NCBI GenBank assembly: GCA_013400975.1
Contig: WBMZ01003496.1
Coordinates: 124,001 to 188,000 of the forward strand
DNA: 64,000 bases
Reading direction: 5' to 3'
Source of the DNA: Atrichornis clamosus
Taxonomy: Eukaryota > Chordata > Aves > Passeriformes > Menuridae
The stretch's first letter is position 1; each line of letters starts with the position of its first letter. The notes beneath the pieces were generated by a model. The model was not told the origin of the DNA. It did not search any database and worked only from the letters and a program-made list of their open reading frames with translations. The position numbers and the translations under genes were made by a program. This document shows, piece by piece, positions 26,671 to 38,931 of the stretch.

Positions 26671-26684
26671 TTTTTTTTTTTTTT
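26671..26684 (+). repeat. Poly(T) run, 14 bases
   Basis: An uninterrupted run of 14 T preceded by a CT-rich stretch. I see no SINE or processed pseudogene body attached to it. Confidence 0.9.
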
Positions 26685-28699
26685 AATTTTGTTTCCAAGC
26701 ACCATTTTTCCAAATGTATAAATCCTTACTTAAACTTAGCAAAATTCTAAGGGGCTGAGTTTACTAAGTTAGACTATGACCCAAAAGTGGAGTAGGAAAC
26801 ATCTCTCTTTGTTCAACAGCCTTCCTCTAACACTTGATTCTCTTGTGACTTTTGCAATCAAGAGGCTTATGTTGAGGATTCTGGGCAGAAAGTCAACATG
26901 ATACCAAAGAGAAAGTATTCTAGGCCAAAGATAGGATAGACGTATTTTCTGCTCTTTCTCCAGACTTTTTTTCCCCTCAAAGAAGTCAGTTTCTTTCTCT
27001 GCTTCTGAAAAAAAGTTCCATAAAAGCAAAAATGTTTTGGATTAGATCAGTAGTCTTAACTTCTGTATTCTGACTGAAGCTCTCACAAGGGAATTGAGGT
27101 CAGTGTGTCCAAAGCATTAAATGCAGAAAGACTGCTAGTTCAAAATTAGAGGATTATCTGTCTCCAGGTGATCCTTTTTCTTACCCAAGACAGCTGAGAA
27201 TTTGCCTAATGACCCAAAGTCTTGGTGAAGAAAAAGTAGGGTGCAGAACAATTTACTGTGTGGCTTTTTTCCCCCCTAAATCTGGTGTAAAAGTCTTTAT
27301 TCAAACATAAACATTTGTGTTTTGAGATTTAGGGTATCTTGCACCAGTTACACCCTGTGGTCGGTTTTGAGCAGTTCAGTGTTTAAGGACAGTTCCGTAA
27401 AGCAGACTCATCTTTGCCAGCACAGAATTAGCTGGTTCTATGTTTCCTTGTATTCCTAGGTACATTTTATCAAGAGGAAAATCAAAAACCTGAGGCTGAG
27501 ATTTTTCTCCTTCAACCTTTCCCAAAAATTATACCTGTGGTCTCCAGCTACTGTCTTTCACCTTCTGTCCCCAGCCATTCTCCTGACCTGAGGAGAGGCT
27601 GCTGTCCCAGGAGAAGATGGTTTTCCCTCTCTCATCGCTGATCTGGCATGTCAGCGACCTGCAGCCTCACTGATGACTTTACAGACAGTTTCTGCTGGCT
27701 CCAGTGCCCAGGTTCCATGCTTGTTATCTGCCTGTCCCATTTAGGGTTAACAGCACAGTGCAAGTGCTACACCTGACACTTCTAAAGCATCTTTCATCTA
27801 GGGAGCCTTTATGCTTTGTGTGGTAGACTGCACTGAGAGCCCACTGAGTAATGGAGAATACTTCCATGCCTTCAGCAGGCTTTGTGTTCATCCCAGTGGA
27901 CTCAGGCATCATTGGATATCGAAAAGAATAAATCAAGTGAGGCTCTGTGCTCAGCTCAGCATAATTATCTTCTCATTGCCAGGAGATGTGAGGTCTTGAC
28001 TGCATCCCACACGGTAAAACAAGCTGTGCAGAGAAGCTGCTTGGCTGTCACCACCGTTTGCAGACAGGTCTCAACCCCTTTCAGGTGCTGTGCCTCCTCC
28101 TTCAAGCTGTGTCCATCAGAAACAACCAAGCTTTTTGGATACCTTATCAGAATGATGCCACCCATATCTGAAGTTGCCTCTGCAGTTCAAAATGCCATGG
28201 ATTAATGTGGATTTAGACAGTGGGTGTTGCCTTCTGAAATGCGTTTGATGATCTTGATAACCTGGCATTAGATATTCATACTCTAACCCCATGTCAGGAT
28301 CAGCCTCCCTAAACTAAAGAGGAAAATGTTCAGTGCCTCACTTCACGTGGTTGGTTATAAATTGCCAGGTTCTGTTATGTATCCCTTTAACAATGTTATC
28401 ATCCTTCATTGAAACATGTCCTTTAAGATTTAAGGGTCGTGATAATTCTAATTACATCATTAACTTGCCCTGTTGTCATTTTGGATAAAATACAACCGGA
28501 TTTCTGGCTCACTTCTCAAATCAATGAAAACTATCTTTGGAATGCTCCAGCTTCAGTAACTGCAGAAACACACAGCTGAGGCCATTAGGTAGAGTGTTGA
28601 ATGACAAGCAAACCTAATTTGTCCAAGGAATGGAGCTTTATCTATGGCAAAGGAAGATAAATCCATAAACTGAAGGCACAGCTCTTGCAGCACAATGCT

Positions 28700-28960
28700 C
28701 TGGAAGCGTCTTATCGTGCTCAGCTGTAACAAAGTGCAGGCGAACTGGCACAGCCTCTCGCTCTTCCAGGGAAAACGACTGTGGGCTTTCCAGCCAAGTG
28801 CAAGGTTGTCCTGGGCGCCAGGGGAGCCGTCCCACGAGTTTCCCACTGTGGTGCAGGCGCAGGGCCAGTCTCGCTCCAGGAGGAGCAGGACACTGAGGGC
28901 AGCGCTGACGCCAGCCGCGCGTCTGGTGACACGGGTGCTCAGTGCTGCCTGTGCCCGCAG
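28700..28960. other. Small CpG-rich, GC-rich patch in intron
   Basis: By hand count this stretch has about 17 CpG dinucleotides in roughly 250 bp and is clearly GC-rich compared with its surroundings, where CpG is rare. The scarcity of stop codons in GC-rich DNA explains the overlapping open frames here, including one of about 200 codons on the minus strand. I recognise no protein family in them. It could be a small CpG island, an enhancer, or a site of GC-biased gene conversion. Confidence 0.45.
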
Positions 28961-30948
28961 CCAGCAGGGCCTGTCTGCCACCTTCTCCTCTCTGGGCTGG
29001 AGCACAGGATGCTGCTGCAGAGGGGTTGCCTTCCCACAGCTCAGAAGAGCTCCTGCTCTGCCTGTGGTGGGATCATAGTTTCTTTCCACTTGCACCTGAG
29101 TTACTACTCCGTGTTTTGGTACACTGTGAGCATTTGGAAGTGAAAAAAACAGAAGTGTAGCCAAAATTTTCAGAGTCTAATTTTCATATTATGTCAGAAC
29201 AGGATTCCAGATTGGAGCAATATTGTATTTTGGCTTATGTGTTTCAGAAAATTGGTTACAGATCCAGACTGAGAGTGAAGTCTACTTGTTGATGACAGTG
29301 CTGAGGAAAGCACTGCAGAGATTGGTTTTTTTAGTAATAATCTGGAACATGCCCAGATAATTTTCCCGCTACAGGTTTTGAAAATAGGTTCTTGCTTGAA
29401 AATTTTCATTACATGTTTTCATTTGGAGTTCATTTACCTTGGAAGTTCTTTCCCTCCTCTTTCCATGAAGAAAGCAACGGGATAGGAGAGAGAGTCAGAG
29501 AGAAACTGGAACAAGACATTTAAAACCAAAGATTTTTATTTCAGACTGCTGCATTATTAGAAAAGGAACATATTCACCTACAGCAAAGGGCTGATGTACA
29601 TTAAAACATTTAACGATTGTTGACTACCTGTATTTAAGGGAATTTTATGTAAGGGAATAAACTATAAATGAGTATGAAAAAGTGATTGGTAAAAACATTT
29701 GGAGTTCAAGGTGCTGCTTTCTGTGCAATGCTGTGTGTTTGCTGTAAAGCATTTACTTTCCCTTCTTTTTAAACAGCTGGTTTATGAAGTGTTTTGTGGA
29801 AAGACTTGTTCAAGAGAAATGAAAAAGACTTGTTAGTATTTTAAACAGTATCTTGTTGGTTGAATGTACAAAATGCTTTTTCTTTCCTTCTGTTTGATCT
29901 AGAAGATGTGTTTGCTCATCATTATGTCAATGAGGGAAAAAACGTGGGACCAGGGGGCAACTTGGTTGTCCTGGGTGACTTGGTGGGATTAGTTTTAGAC
30001 ACTGTTGAAAAGACTGTGTTCTGGGGTACTCCTTGTCACAACATTTCTTGGTCTGACACTGTTATTATGCATTACCAAATGGGGAATGCCATAGATCAGG
30101 TATCTCCAGTTAAACTGCTTGTGCAGTCTGATGATGACTTCAGACGTGGATCTTCTGTCCTCTGAGAGAGCTGATGCTGATAAACCCAAAGGCTCATAGA
30201 GTTCCACCACCTTAGATGCAAATAAATCCATTTCAAGGATAAATTAATCTGAATTATTCCTTAATTTTCTCCTCACTGATCCTCATTCCATTTCTAAATG
30301 CTTTCTTCGAGATGTTTCTCCACCTTTCATCCAATAGTAGACTTCTCAAATCACCCCACCGTAAAGAAAATTAAAATTATTTCAAAAGCCATCATCCAGT
30401 TTGTTCCAGATGCCAGCATAACTAGAAAGCTTGGTCTGGTTGGACTGGGAAAAGCCTGGATTTTTTCTGGGACCAAACAGGAGGGCAGAGCAATCTCTGC
30501 ACTGCAATCCCTTGTGGTGTTGGCTCTGGAGGTCCCATGTCCAGCCCAGCTGCTGTTGTGTTACCAACCAGATTTTTTGCTCCTTGCTAAGTTATGTGAT
30601 ATTGTGCAAACCATATATTTTGAATCAGACTTGCCTTGGGTTAAAATAATATTGCAAACTTCACATACTCATTCAGGCTTCTCCTGGAATCTCACTAAAC
30701 AGGAATGGAAAGAAACTCATTGAAGATCCCTGAACAATATATATCCAAGACAACCAAACCTGAGCTTGTACCCACTACTGACCAGCTGTTCTCCCACTGT
30801 GTAACGGAAGACAAAATGAAAAATACCTTTGGAAAAAGAATTGCAGTTCTTTAATAAACCAACCCCAAACCCATACCTTCTGGCCCAGTTTTTTTCACTT
30901 TATTGCCCTCCTTTGCCCTTTGATCAGTATCTTTACTTGGGTGTCATG

Positions 30949-30991
30949 GCAATATAATAGGGAAATATAATAGGCAAAATAAAAGGGAAAT
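30949..30991 (+). repeat. Short AT-rich tandem repeat (about 13-bp unit, 3 copies)
   Basis: Three degenerate adjacent units of the form CAATATAATAGG, GAAATATAATAGG and CAAAATAAAAGGG. This is a small, decayed minisatellite in intron. Confidence 0.7.
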
Positions 30992-33900
30992 AGAAAAACT
31001 TGAACTTTTCCATATGTTTGCACACTCGTGAAAGCTGGCCCCCAAAAAATCCCAATGTTAAAAGGATTTTAAATGCAGCATGAGTGTCATTAGGTAGTTA
31101 AGATTTACCCTCTCCTCCAAAAATCTAAACCCTTATATGCATACATGCAGGCTTGTCATCCTTAGTCAATTAATGAGCAGGTCCCTGTAATCTGGTCCTA
31201 AATACACACCACATAGTTGGGTGAAGCTTGCAGAAAGGGGGCTGGGATCATTGTTCTGACTGTGTTTTGTTAAGACTTCTTTAATCAAAACATTCATTCA
31301 GATAGGGAGGTCGGCTGCATATTTTGGCATCGCGGCCAAGGGGAGCAGGGATGGAGTTGGGATGGGGAGGGAGGCTTTGGAGAAGGGGTTGGTGTTGCTT
31401 GCTGCTTCTTTTTTTTTTTCCTAAGTGCTTGGAAAGCAGCTATTTAACTGGTGTGGAAAAACAAATAGAAAACATACATGGAGGTCATGACTTCTCAGGG
31501 GTTTGTTGAAAGTCTTTTTTAACAGGGATAGAAATATCACCCCCCAAGCTGTGTGTGTGTGAGATGCACAGACCATCCCTGTGGCCCTTCTGCCTTTTAT
31601 TTTTATTTAAACATGTTTTCTTTCAGTCCACGTGGACAGAGAAGGTGGAACTAGGCAGGACACACAGCTGTTGTCTGGCCAGGTGCCACCTGGAAGAGTA
31701 GCCCTGGCAGGATGGGTTTGGTGCTCCCAGGGAGGGGCTCCATGCAGGTGCAGTGGGGGCTGAAGTTGCAGATACAGGGGTGTCCAGGGGCTGCAGCCCA
31801 CCCTGCCTGCAGGCAACTTCACACTCAGGCCAGCAATGGCTCCTACAACTTCTGTGTCACCTGCAGAGCTGGTTTTCAAAAGTACCACGCACTATCCACA
31901 GGGACTTCACTGGCATTCAGCCTGCTTTTCCCTTCCACATCTTCTCCTATTTGTAATTTTCCTCCATTTACAGATTTAGATGCTCCAGTGGCTCCCAGAC
32001 CTGAGCTAGCCAATTTGAAACTGAAAGACCTCATTTTCACACTTAAGTTGCCGTGCCATGCTGAGGGGTGTCCCACTAGCTTTAAATCAGAGAGGCCAAT
32101 TACAGAAAGCTCACTGGCATGAACTGCAATATATCTGCAGCATCCATAGACCATGGGCAGTGATGGGAAGTGGGCAGGGATTAGCTCTTGGCCAGAAATG
32201 GCTCCCCAGAGCTGGTCCCAAGAAATGTGCTTGCCTGTGTTCTTGGACTTTCTTTCTTCCCTCACTTCCCTTCAAGCAAAGGGTGTATTTGCCTTTTTTT
32301 CCTCATCCAGCTCTGGGAAAGAGAAAGGAGTGATGGAAATGACTTTGCTCTGAAGATGAAAGGCTCCTTTTACAGTCACTCAGACTTCTAATATATTACT
32401 TTAAATTTTGGTGCTTAAAAGAAAGCCATAATGGGTTAATCACATACTCAAACTGGAAACTGCTCCTTTCTGGTTTCCCTCTTCCGTAATAATCTGGAAG
32501 CTTATCTTCTTGGCAGCTTCCAACTTTGGGCTAAATCAGTTTAACCTGACACTCCCTCCTTGGCCATTGCTGATCTCCCTCATGATGGAAATTCAGGAAT
32601 GCTGGAGGAAAACCAGTTGAGTTGGCAGCATCATTCGCTTTTGCAGCTGCCACGTCCTCCTCATGGAGATGCTTGCTCTCACAGCTCATTCACTTTGCAG
32701 TATTTGAATCCTTCATATCAGGGGCTGCAGTAAGTGGATATTGCTCTCCCAGATGCCAGAAGAGTCCATAAATCAGAGGAAAGCAGGTGTCTTCCAAGTC
32801 CAGAGCAGTATATTTTGCAGCCCTGCAGTAAAAGCCACAAAGCCTTGTCAAGGCTGGTTAACAGGAGGGTATCCTCCCTTCATAAAGGAATGATAACTCG
32901 AGCTCAGATGTCAGCCTCTGACCCAAGAGGGGTTGGTGTGAATTTAGGGCTGTTCAGCTTGTTGGAGGAGTCAGCAGGTTTTGGGTTGCTGCTCTGGCTC
33001 CCTGGCAGCCCCCCTAAGCTGCCTGTCAGCTCTTGAGATCCTTATCTTGTGTAGTGCTGTCGACTGTGTAAAGGTTCCTGACCGGCTTGGTGCAGGGAAA
33101 ATCCTTCAAAGCAGGATCCCTTACTTATCTTCTGGCCTCTGCCCACATAAATCTCATAAACCAGAAGACTAATAAAGAGAACCCAATCTTTATCACGTTT
33201 TTTTAAAAATAGTGTAGTTGTCGTGATCTGGGAACAACTCCCTTCTCACAACTGGAGATAAGGATTACGAGCACGGAGACGGAGCCCTCCTGTCAGGGAA
33301 GGATGGATGGGGTTTATATTGAGGTGCTGGACTGGAACTCTGGAAGTTGATGGCCACAGATGTCCCTTTTGACCCTGGGTGTACCACCTTCTATTTTCTC
33401 TATTTAGCCTGTGAACGCCCTGGGAACAGAAGGAGAAATAAGGAAATAAGGCATTTACATGATTAGGTGATTCCCCTGCAGCTACTGGTGATGATGCTCT
33501 ACTTGCAGTGTTCTGGAGTTTGGATATTTCAGAAGAGATGAGGCTGGAAAACCTCGAGTCCTTTGCCAATTAGGACAGTGGGAGAGAGGAGTCTTGAAAG
33601 CCAAGAGGGTTGACCAAGATACAGGGAGAAAATAGCTGGAGAGGTTTTAGGATCACTGTATTTTTCATGGCAGGGGTTGGCTTCCCATTTCCCTATCTCA
33701 GCTTCCTCCTCTCCATCTGCAGGTAGAATTACGGTTGAAGATCACCTCTGCCCACAAACAGGTGAAGTGAGGCAGGCAGCCCCTTACTGCAGTGCTGGTA
33801 GTGTTGGCTTTTCATTTACATAATATTACAATCTGAATGCACATTCCAGAAATACACTATCATCACTGGAACAGAACGAGGCTAAACAAGGTTATCAGAG

Positions 33901-34249
33901 GGTTGGGAAATGTGGTGTATAGGAGTAGGAGCGATAACACTCTGACTCCACATCTGATAGTGATTTGATACTGGACTGAGTCTAGAGCAGTTCCACTGTA
34001 GCCAATAAATCCAAAGCAGGAAAAAAAAAGTTAATCAAAGTTGATGGTGCTTATGTGTGTCCAAAAAAATTATTTGCAGATAGATATTCACAACGCTGGC
34101 ATTGTGCCTCTGCCCAGAATATTTGTCCAAATATTAAAACATAGTAAATAAAAAAATGTACATAAGTGTAGTCCGGTGTCCATGAATTTTCAGTTGAACT
34201 TTGGCAGTAAGCCCTAAATGTGATAAAAGACTCTGCACCAATATATTTT

Positions 34250-34288
34250 GCTTTTCTTTTCTTTTTTTTCTTGTCTTTGTCTCTACAG
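34250..34288 (+). other. Strong polypyrimidine tract with cryptic acceptor AG
   Basis: A nearly pure TTTTC/CTTTG tract is followed by TCTCTACAG at 34280-34288, which resembles a real 3' splice site. A donor-like AAG/GTAGAA lies 207 bases further on, at 34495/34496. All three forward frames between them meet stop codons early, so this is not a coding exon of the TIKI gene. It may be a decoy, a non-coding or poison exon, or chance. Confidence 0.4.
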
Positions 34289-37200
34289 ACAAAGCTGACA
34301 GCCTAGCACAGATCTTGAGTTACGGCTGATGCATTTTTCTAAGCTAAAATATGTTGTTAGCTCTTATGCTAATGATTGCAGCAGAATCCCAGCCTCTGTG
34401 GGAATTTATGGGAAGAGAGCATGGTCTTGGACTTTGGATCTTCCTTTGGGTCCCTCCACAGCTAGACTGAGACAGTGCCTTGTATGGAACATCAAGGTAG
34501 AAAATCTTGCTGTCCCCATTTTACAGATGGACTTTTGAGAGACAGGAGGAATAAAGCCAAATGCTTCAAAGACACTTAGTGGAGGTTAAGTGCCGAGTTT
34601 CCTTTGAAGGTTTAAACCCAAGTGAAGCTTCTGATCATGCAAGAGATTTGTATCACCCATGGGAGCAGAACCATTTTTTCAGGGTAGTGTCATAACCACT
34701 CCACAATCCTTCCTCTTTCTTCTTCCTAAAGCTCCCACTGACTTCAAAGGTGAAGAATTATGGCCCGCATCCCACAGCACTGTGAGCTCAGACGTGTGTA
34801 CAGAGCTTTATCCACACATATATTCCATCAGGGATACTGACTCAAGTGAAATTACACAGACAGTGGAGAGGGGAAGAAATTTTTGCAAGGCTGAGACTTC
34901 TTTTTTATTCTCATATTCCCTTCCTTTAACCTCAAAAGTTTAACTAAGAAATGCAGGGTGTACCTGATGACTTGAGTTTGGGGTCCATCTATACGGTCCC
35001 TAGGAGAGTTGTAACACAAAAAAAAATCAGGGTAGAAAAAAGGAGGAGTGCTAACTTATTAAGTAAAAACAAAATATTCTTTATTTTGAACACCTCAATG
35101 AAATACATTATTGAGTTTCCATGAGAATTGGATATTTATATATAAACTGGTTGGATTCTCAGAAAACTTCACAGCTTGCAGTCTGCACATAAAGAATCTG
35201 TTTATCTCTTGTCATGTATCCACTACAAGTGAGCACACCCCAGGTGATGTGTTTTTCTGCTGATCCAGCTGTCACTCTCCAAGATGAACAGCAAAATTAG
35301 AGGCCAGGATTTTTCAACAGTCACACCATGCACTCCACTGTCCATTTAGATACTGGTAGCAGTATTCAGCTATTATTAGGACATCAGTCCCTCACCCAGT
35401 GACACAGCAAATTCAATCTCTATTCAAAAACAACAGATACTTATCATTAAAATGTTAAAATTCATTTTAGCATTAATGGAAACAAAATCAGTGGAAGAGG
35501 GAAGGTGCATCCTTTTGGTGCGTATTTAGCCCGTCCTTGTAAAATAACAGATTTTCTTTTCCCAAAAAAATCCAAAACTTAAATTCTGGCTCCAGTTAAC
35601 AGTTTCGTAATTGCGTATGACTGTTTCTTGACTTCCTGATCCCTGTCTGGTTTAAGGGTTTCTTAAATCAACAGCAGCAGCTGTCTCCCTGGAGCCAGGC
35701 GTGGTGTGTGTCACCGGCTGTGGAAAGGACCTGGATACAGGGAGGAGCGGAGGTGATTGATGGGGCAAGTGTCACAGCTCAGAGTGTGGCTGCACTACTG
35801 TGTAGGGGCATGCTTACTGCCATCATTTATCTTCTGTGCTCTGCCCCACACACAGAAACACATGTGCTGGTTTTATTTTTGCCAGGCGTTAGAAACACGG
35901 GAATGCACAAAGTGGAGTGGGACCTGTAGCTGGTGATGTACCTCTCCAGGTGATGCCTTCCTTTGTCTCGTTCCTTGGACAAGCACAAGAAACACTGAGA
36001 AAACCCAGTCCTTGGTTTTACGTTTATCTCTCTGCCATTGGCAAACTTTTTCCCACAGAAGAGAAGGAAAGGAAGGGAGGAGGGGAAAAAGGCAAGTAAT
36101 TGGCTCTGGTTTGTGTACTGTATTTTAGGTTAGATAAAGAGAAGGAACAAACTATACGTTGAATGTGGATGTAGGATTGCAAGTGAAGGAGTTGCACAAG
36201 GAAATGAAAGGAGCTTCCCTTCTTGGTAAAGACCTTGTTGGTCAGGGTCTAAATACAGCTTCTGGTCTTGGGCTCTCTAGACCTCCAGCATCAGAGCTTT
36301 TCCCTGGTTGGAGTGGGATGCACAAAGCTGCTTGGTCCCCCAGCATTGCTTCTCCTGCTTTGTAGGAGCAGGTTGTGCTCACAGGCAAGGCTGTACCTTG
36401 CTTTCCCCGAAGCATCTCAGGAGATTCAAGACCAGGTCCCAGCCTTCGCTTCCCTTCAGCCAAAAGCAGGGAAGAAGAGACTTCTCTTACGTGGGTGTTG
36501 AGCCTTCAGATGCTTCCAGAAAATGTCACCTTCCATTTCAGTGCCTAAAGGCTTCCCTGACTCCTGCCTGAGCTGCATCAACCCGTTAGGCACAGAGCCT
36601 CAGTACAGGGGAGATGCAGAGGCTTGTGATACCTGCATGGGCCAGTGGATTTACAGCTTTGCATTACAGAGGTTACTGCAAGTGTAAGATGGCTACTCAT
36701 TCCTCAGAATTAATTCGTACAATATAAATCTCTCCCTGCTTTTCACCAGGAATGGAAGCCACTACATCCTTTGCTGCTGTAGCCAGCAGCATTTTATCTC
36801 TTTGACAGCATCAGTCTGCTCCTGCATCCCTTGGAGACAAACACGTATTCTTGCCAGACATGGAGGCAGCTTCCTTGGGTTTTCACAGGAAAATGGTGTC
36901 TCCCATAGGTCTGGCTTAATGGGACTTACTACTTGTTGAGTGCTGGCAAAGGACTAAACTGAGAACAAGGTGCAAAGTACTTGCATGCTCTGAGGAGTTC
37001 ACAAGATACACTGGTGATGCCAAGCCACGCTGGAAAGCCTGGAGGAAGGAATGACTCAGGGTAATGCAACTGAACCCTGAAAGAAGGACATGATGTGAGG
37101 AGCACGGTGATTTGGCAAAGCAGGCTGAGAAATAGTTCGGAAAATCAAAGGTCCAGCTGGTCTCTGAGACCCAACAGGCTGGGGCAGAGTCCTTGTCATC

Positions 37201-38756
37201 AGCACTGTTAGCACCATCCTCTTGGCATCCCCTGGTTCAAGAGATGTGGTCCCTTTTTCTTAAATTCTTGAGTCCAGCCTTTGGTGGGAATCCAGACTGA
37301 GGTGTGGATTCATCCTGCAAAATGCATGGTGAGAAATCTCTGCTGCTTGGTCCCACATGTATATTAGAAGTGATTCAAATGGGGCAATGAAAAAGCTTTA
37401 AGGAGAGTCACTGGGAAGATGGGAATCAATTCTTTCCCTAGACTTGCTGAAAACTTTTGGAGAGGCAGTATGAGTGAAGAGGGTAGGAAGAGACAAAAAT
37501 TTTTGTGATAAAGCCACATGGCCAAGTGGGAGAGGAAGAGGTGGGCTGAAAAACAGAAACTAAAGGCAAGTTTTAGAAAATGAGTACAGGAATTTTGTAT
37601 AGTAGAAAACCAGAGAAAGAATTAACCCAAGTAACAGAGTCACTGTACTGAGTATTTCAGCACAGTGAGTGAGGGATGTTCCCCTCATGGGCTGTGCATG
37701 CAATGTCATTACCACCGACTCAGATTAGCACTGGAAATCCTGGCAGCTTTACACGTACCTGGGGACTCAGAAATCTGAATCTGGGTTTTGCAGCTTAAGC
37801 TGCTTTCCAGTGGTGAGGCACAGAAAATCACCATAAAGTGCCTGGGTCCTGTTAGCAGTCATCAAACACTGCCCACTTTCAGCACTTCCCTCTGCAGGGC
37901 ACATGGGCACCCAAACTCTCCTGGTAGACCTGGGACCTTCACTGTGTCAAAACAAGTTGTTGTTCTAATAGTCAGAGACTTTTGGCTTCTCTTATCCTTT
38001 ATCGCTTGGATCTTGGCTCAGTCCTGGGTCTCCTGCCCCAACTGACAGTCCTTGGGGTTCCAGTCTTTTTTCTGTGTCTGTGAACAACCCTTCTCACAAA
38101 AGCAGGGACTGAAAAAAGTTCTTGTGAAAATCTCTTCCTTGGATATATCAGGAACATTCCAGGGATTTATGTGTTGCAATGCATGGTCTTCTCTGGTGAG
38201 ACCTAATAGCATCTAAGGAGGAGAGTGTTTACCATGTGTACATCTTCCTATGTCTGCACTTTCTATCCTTTCCTGCTTTTTAAACTGGTAGGTTGTTAAA
38301 AAGCCACATATGCAAGCCAAATCTTACAGTCCTTACTCAAGTTCATGGTGATCTCAGCTGAGAACAGATCACAGGACTTTAGTATTAAATAGCCCGTGAA
38401 TTTTTTTGAACAAGCAGAGATCAAAGGTCCTGGTAACTCACCCAAATGTAATGCCTGAAGCTACATTTTGCTGAAGGGACAGAGAAAAGTCAAAATGAAC
38501 TAAATTTTCATTTAGCAAAATACCACTTTCACTTTTTAAAAGTAAGTATATTCATTGGCAAAATCAGGAGTTTGTTGGTGGGGTGGGGTTTTTTTTTTTA
38601 AATTCTTAACAACTTTCCATGCCCTGATGCTGCTGTGGGTTTTTTGTATGGTGGTGAGGCTCAGGTGGCTTAAATAAGGATAGATTAAAACATGCAGTGT
38701 TTGGGGGGATTCCTTAACCAATGCTACCTGAGCTATGGCCTCTTTTCCCCTTTCAG

Positions 38757-38931
38757 GTCCCAAACTTCATCAACACAACCCTCCCACCCCACGAGCAGGT
38801 GACGGCTCAGGAAATAGACAGCTACTTCAGACAGGAGCTCATCTACAAGAGGAATGAGAGGATGGGAAAAAGAGTGATGTCACTTTTGAGGGAGAACAGA
38901 GACAAGAGCTTCTTCTTTGCATTTGGAGCAG
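38757..38931 (+). CDS. TRABD2B: TIKI-family Wnt protease, internal coding exon ending in second GX2H motif
   Basis: The exon encodes [10 protein letters not shown] through FFFAFGAG, 58 codons plus the first base of a split Gly codon. The acceptor is CTCTTTTCCCCTTTCAG and the donor is GCAG followed by GTAAGG, both strong. It continues in frame from the exon at 23521-23667. The segment [22 protein letters not shown] is a highly charged helix recognisable from TIKI proteins. An NTT sequon lies at exon residues 6-8. The closing FGAG is the start of the second GX2H motif, whose His is one of the proposed metal ligands of the TraB/TIKI fold. That His must come from the next exon. The Asn-Thr-Thr and His-Glu-Gln-Val text fits TRABD2B better than my recollection of TRABD2A, but this rests on memory. 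Confidence 0.9.

Larger units (their letters stand above)
23668..38756 (+). other. TRABD2B: Intron between the two visible TIKI exons (15,089 bp)
   Basis: The intron starts with GTGAGC at 23668 and ends with a pyrimidine tract and TTTCAG at 38751-38756. A branch-like TTAAC has its A at 38717, 39 bases before the exon. It is phase 0. It contains an antisense CR1 fragment close to the 5' end, a CpG-rich patch near 28.7-28.96 kb, a short AT-rich repeat near 30.95 kb and a pyrimidine tract with a cryptic acceptor near 34.29 kb. I recognise no other exon in it on either strand. Confidence 0.85.

Noticed and set aside
28553..29164. 203-codon open frame on the minus strand
   Set aside because: It overlaps a GC-rich, stop-poor patch. 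The product resembles no family, and other frames on the opposite strand are just as open.
29860..30231. Overlapping open frames on both strands near 30.0 kb
   Set aside because: The peptides looked protein-like at first reading but match no family I know, and both strands are open without splice signals that would join them to an exon.
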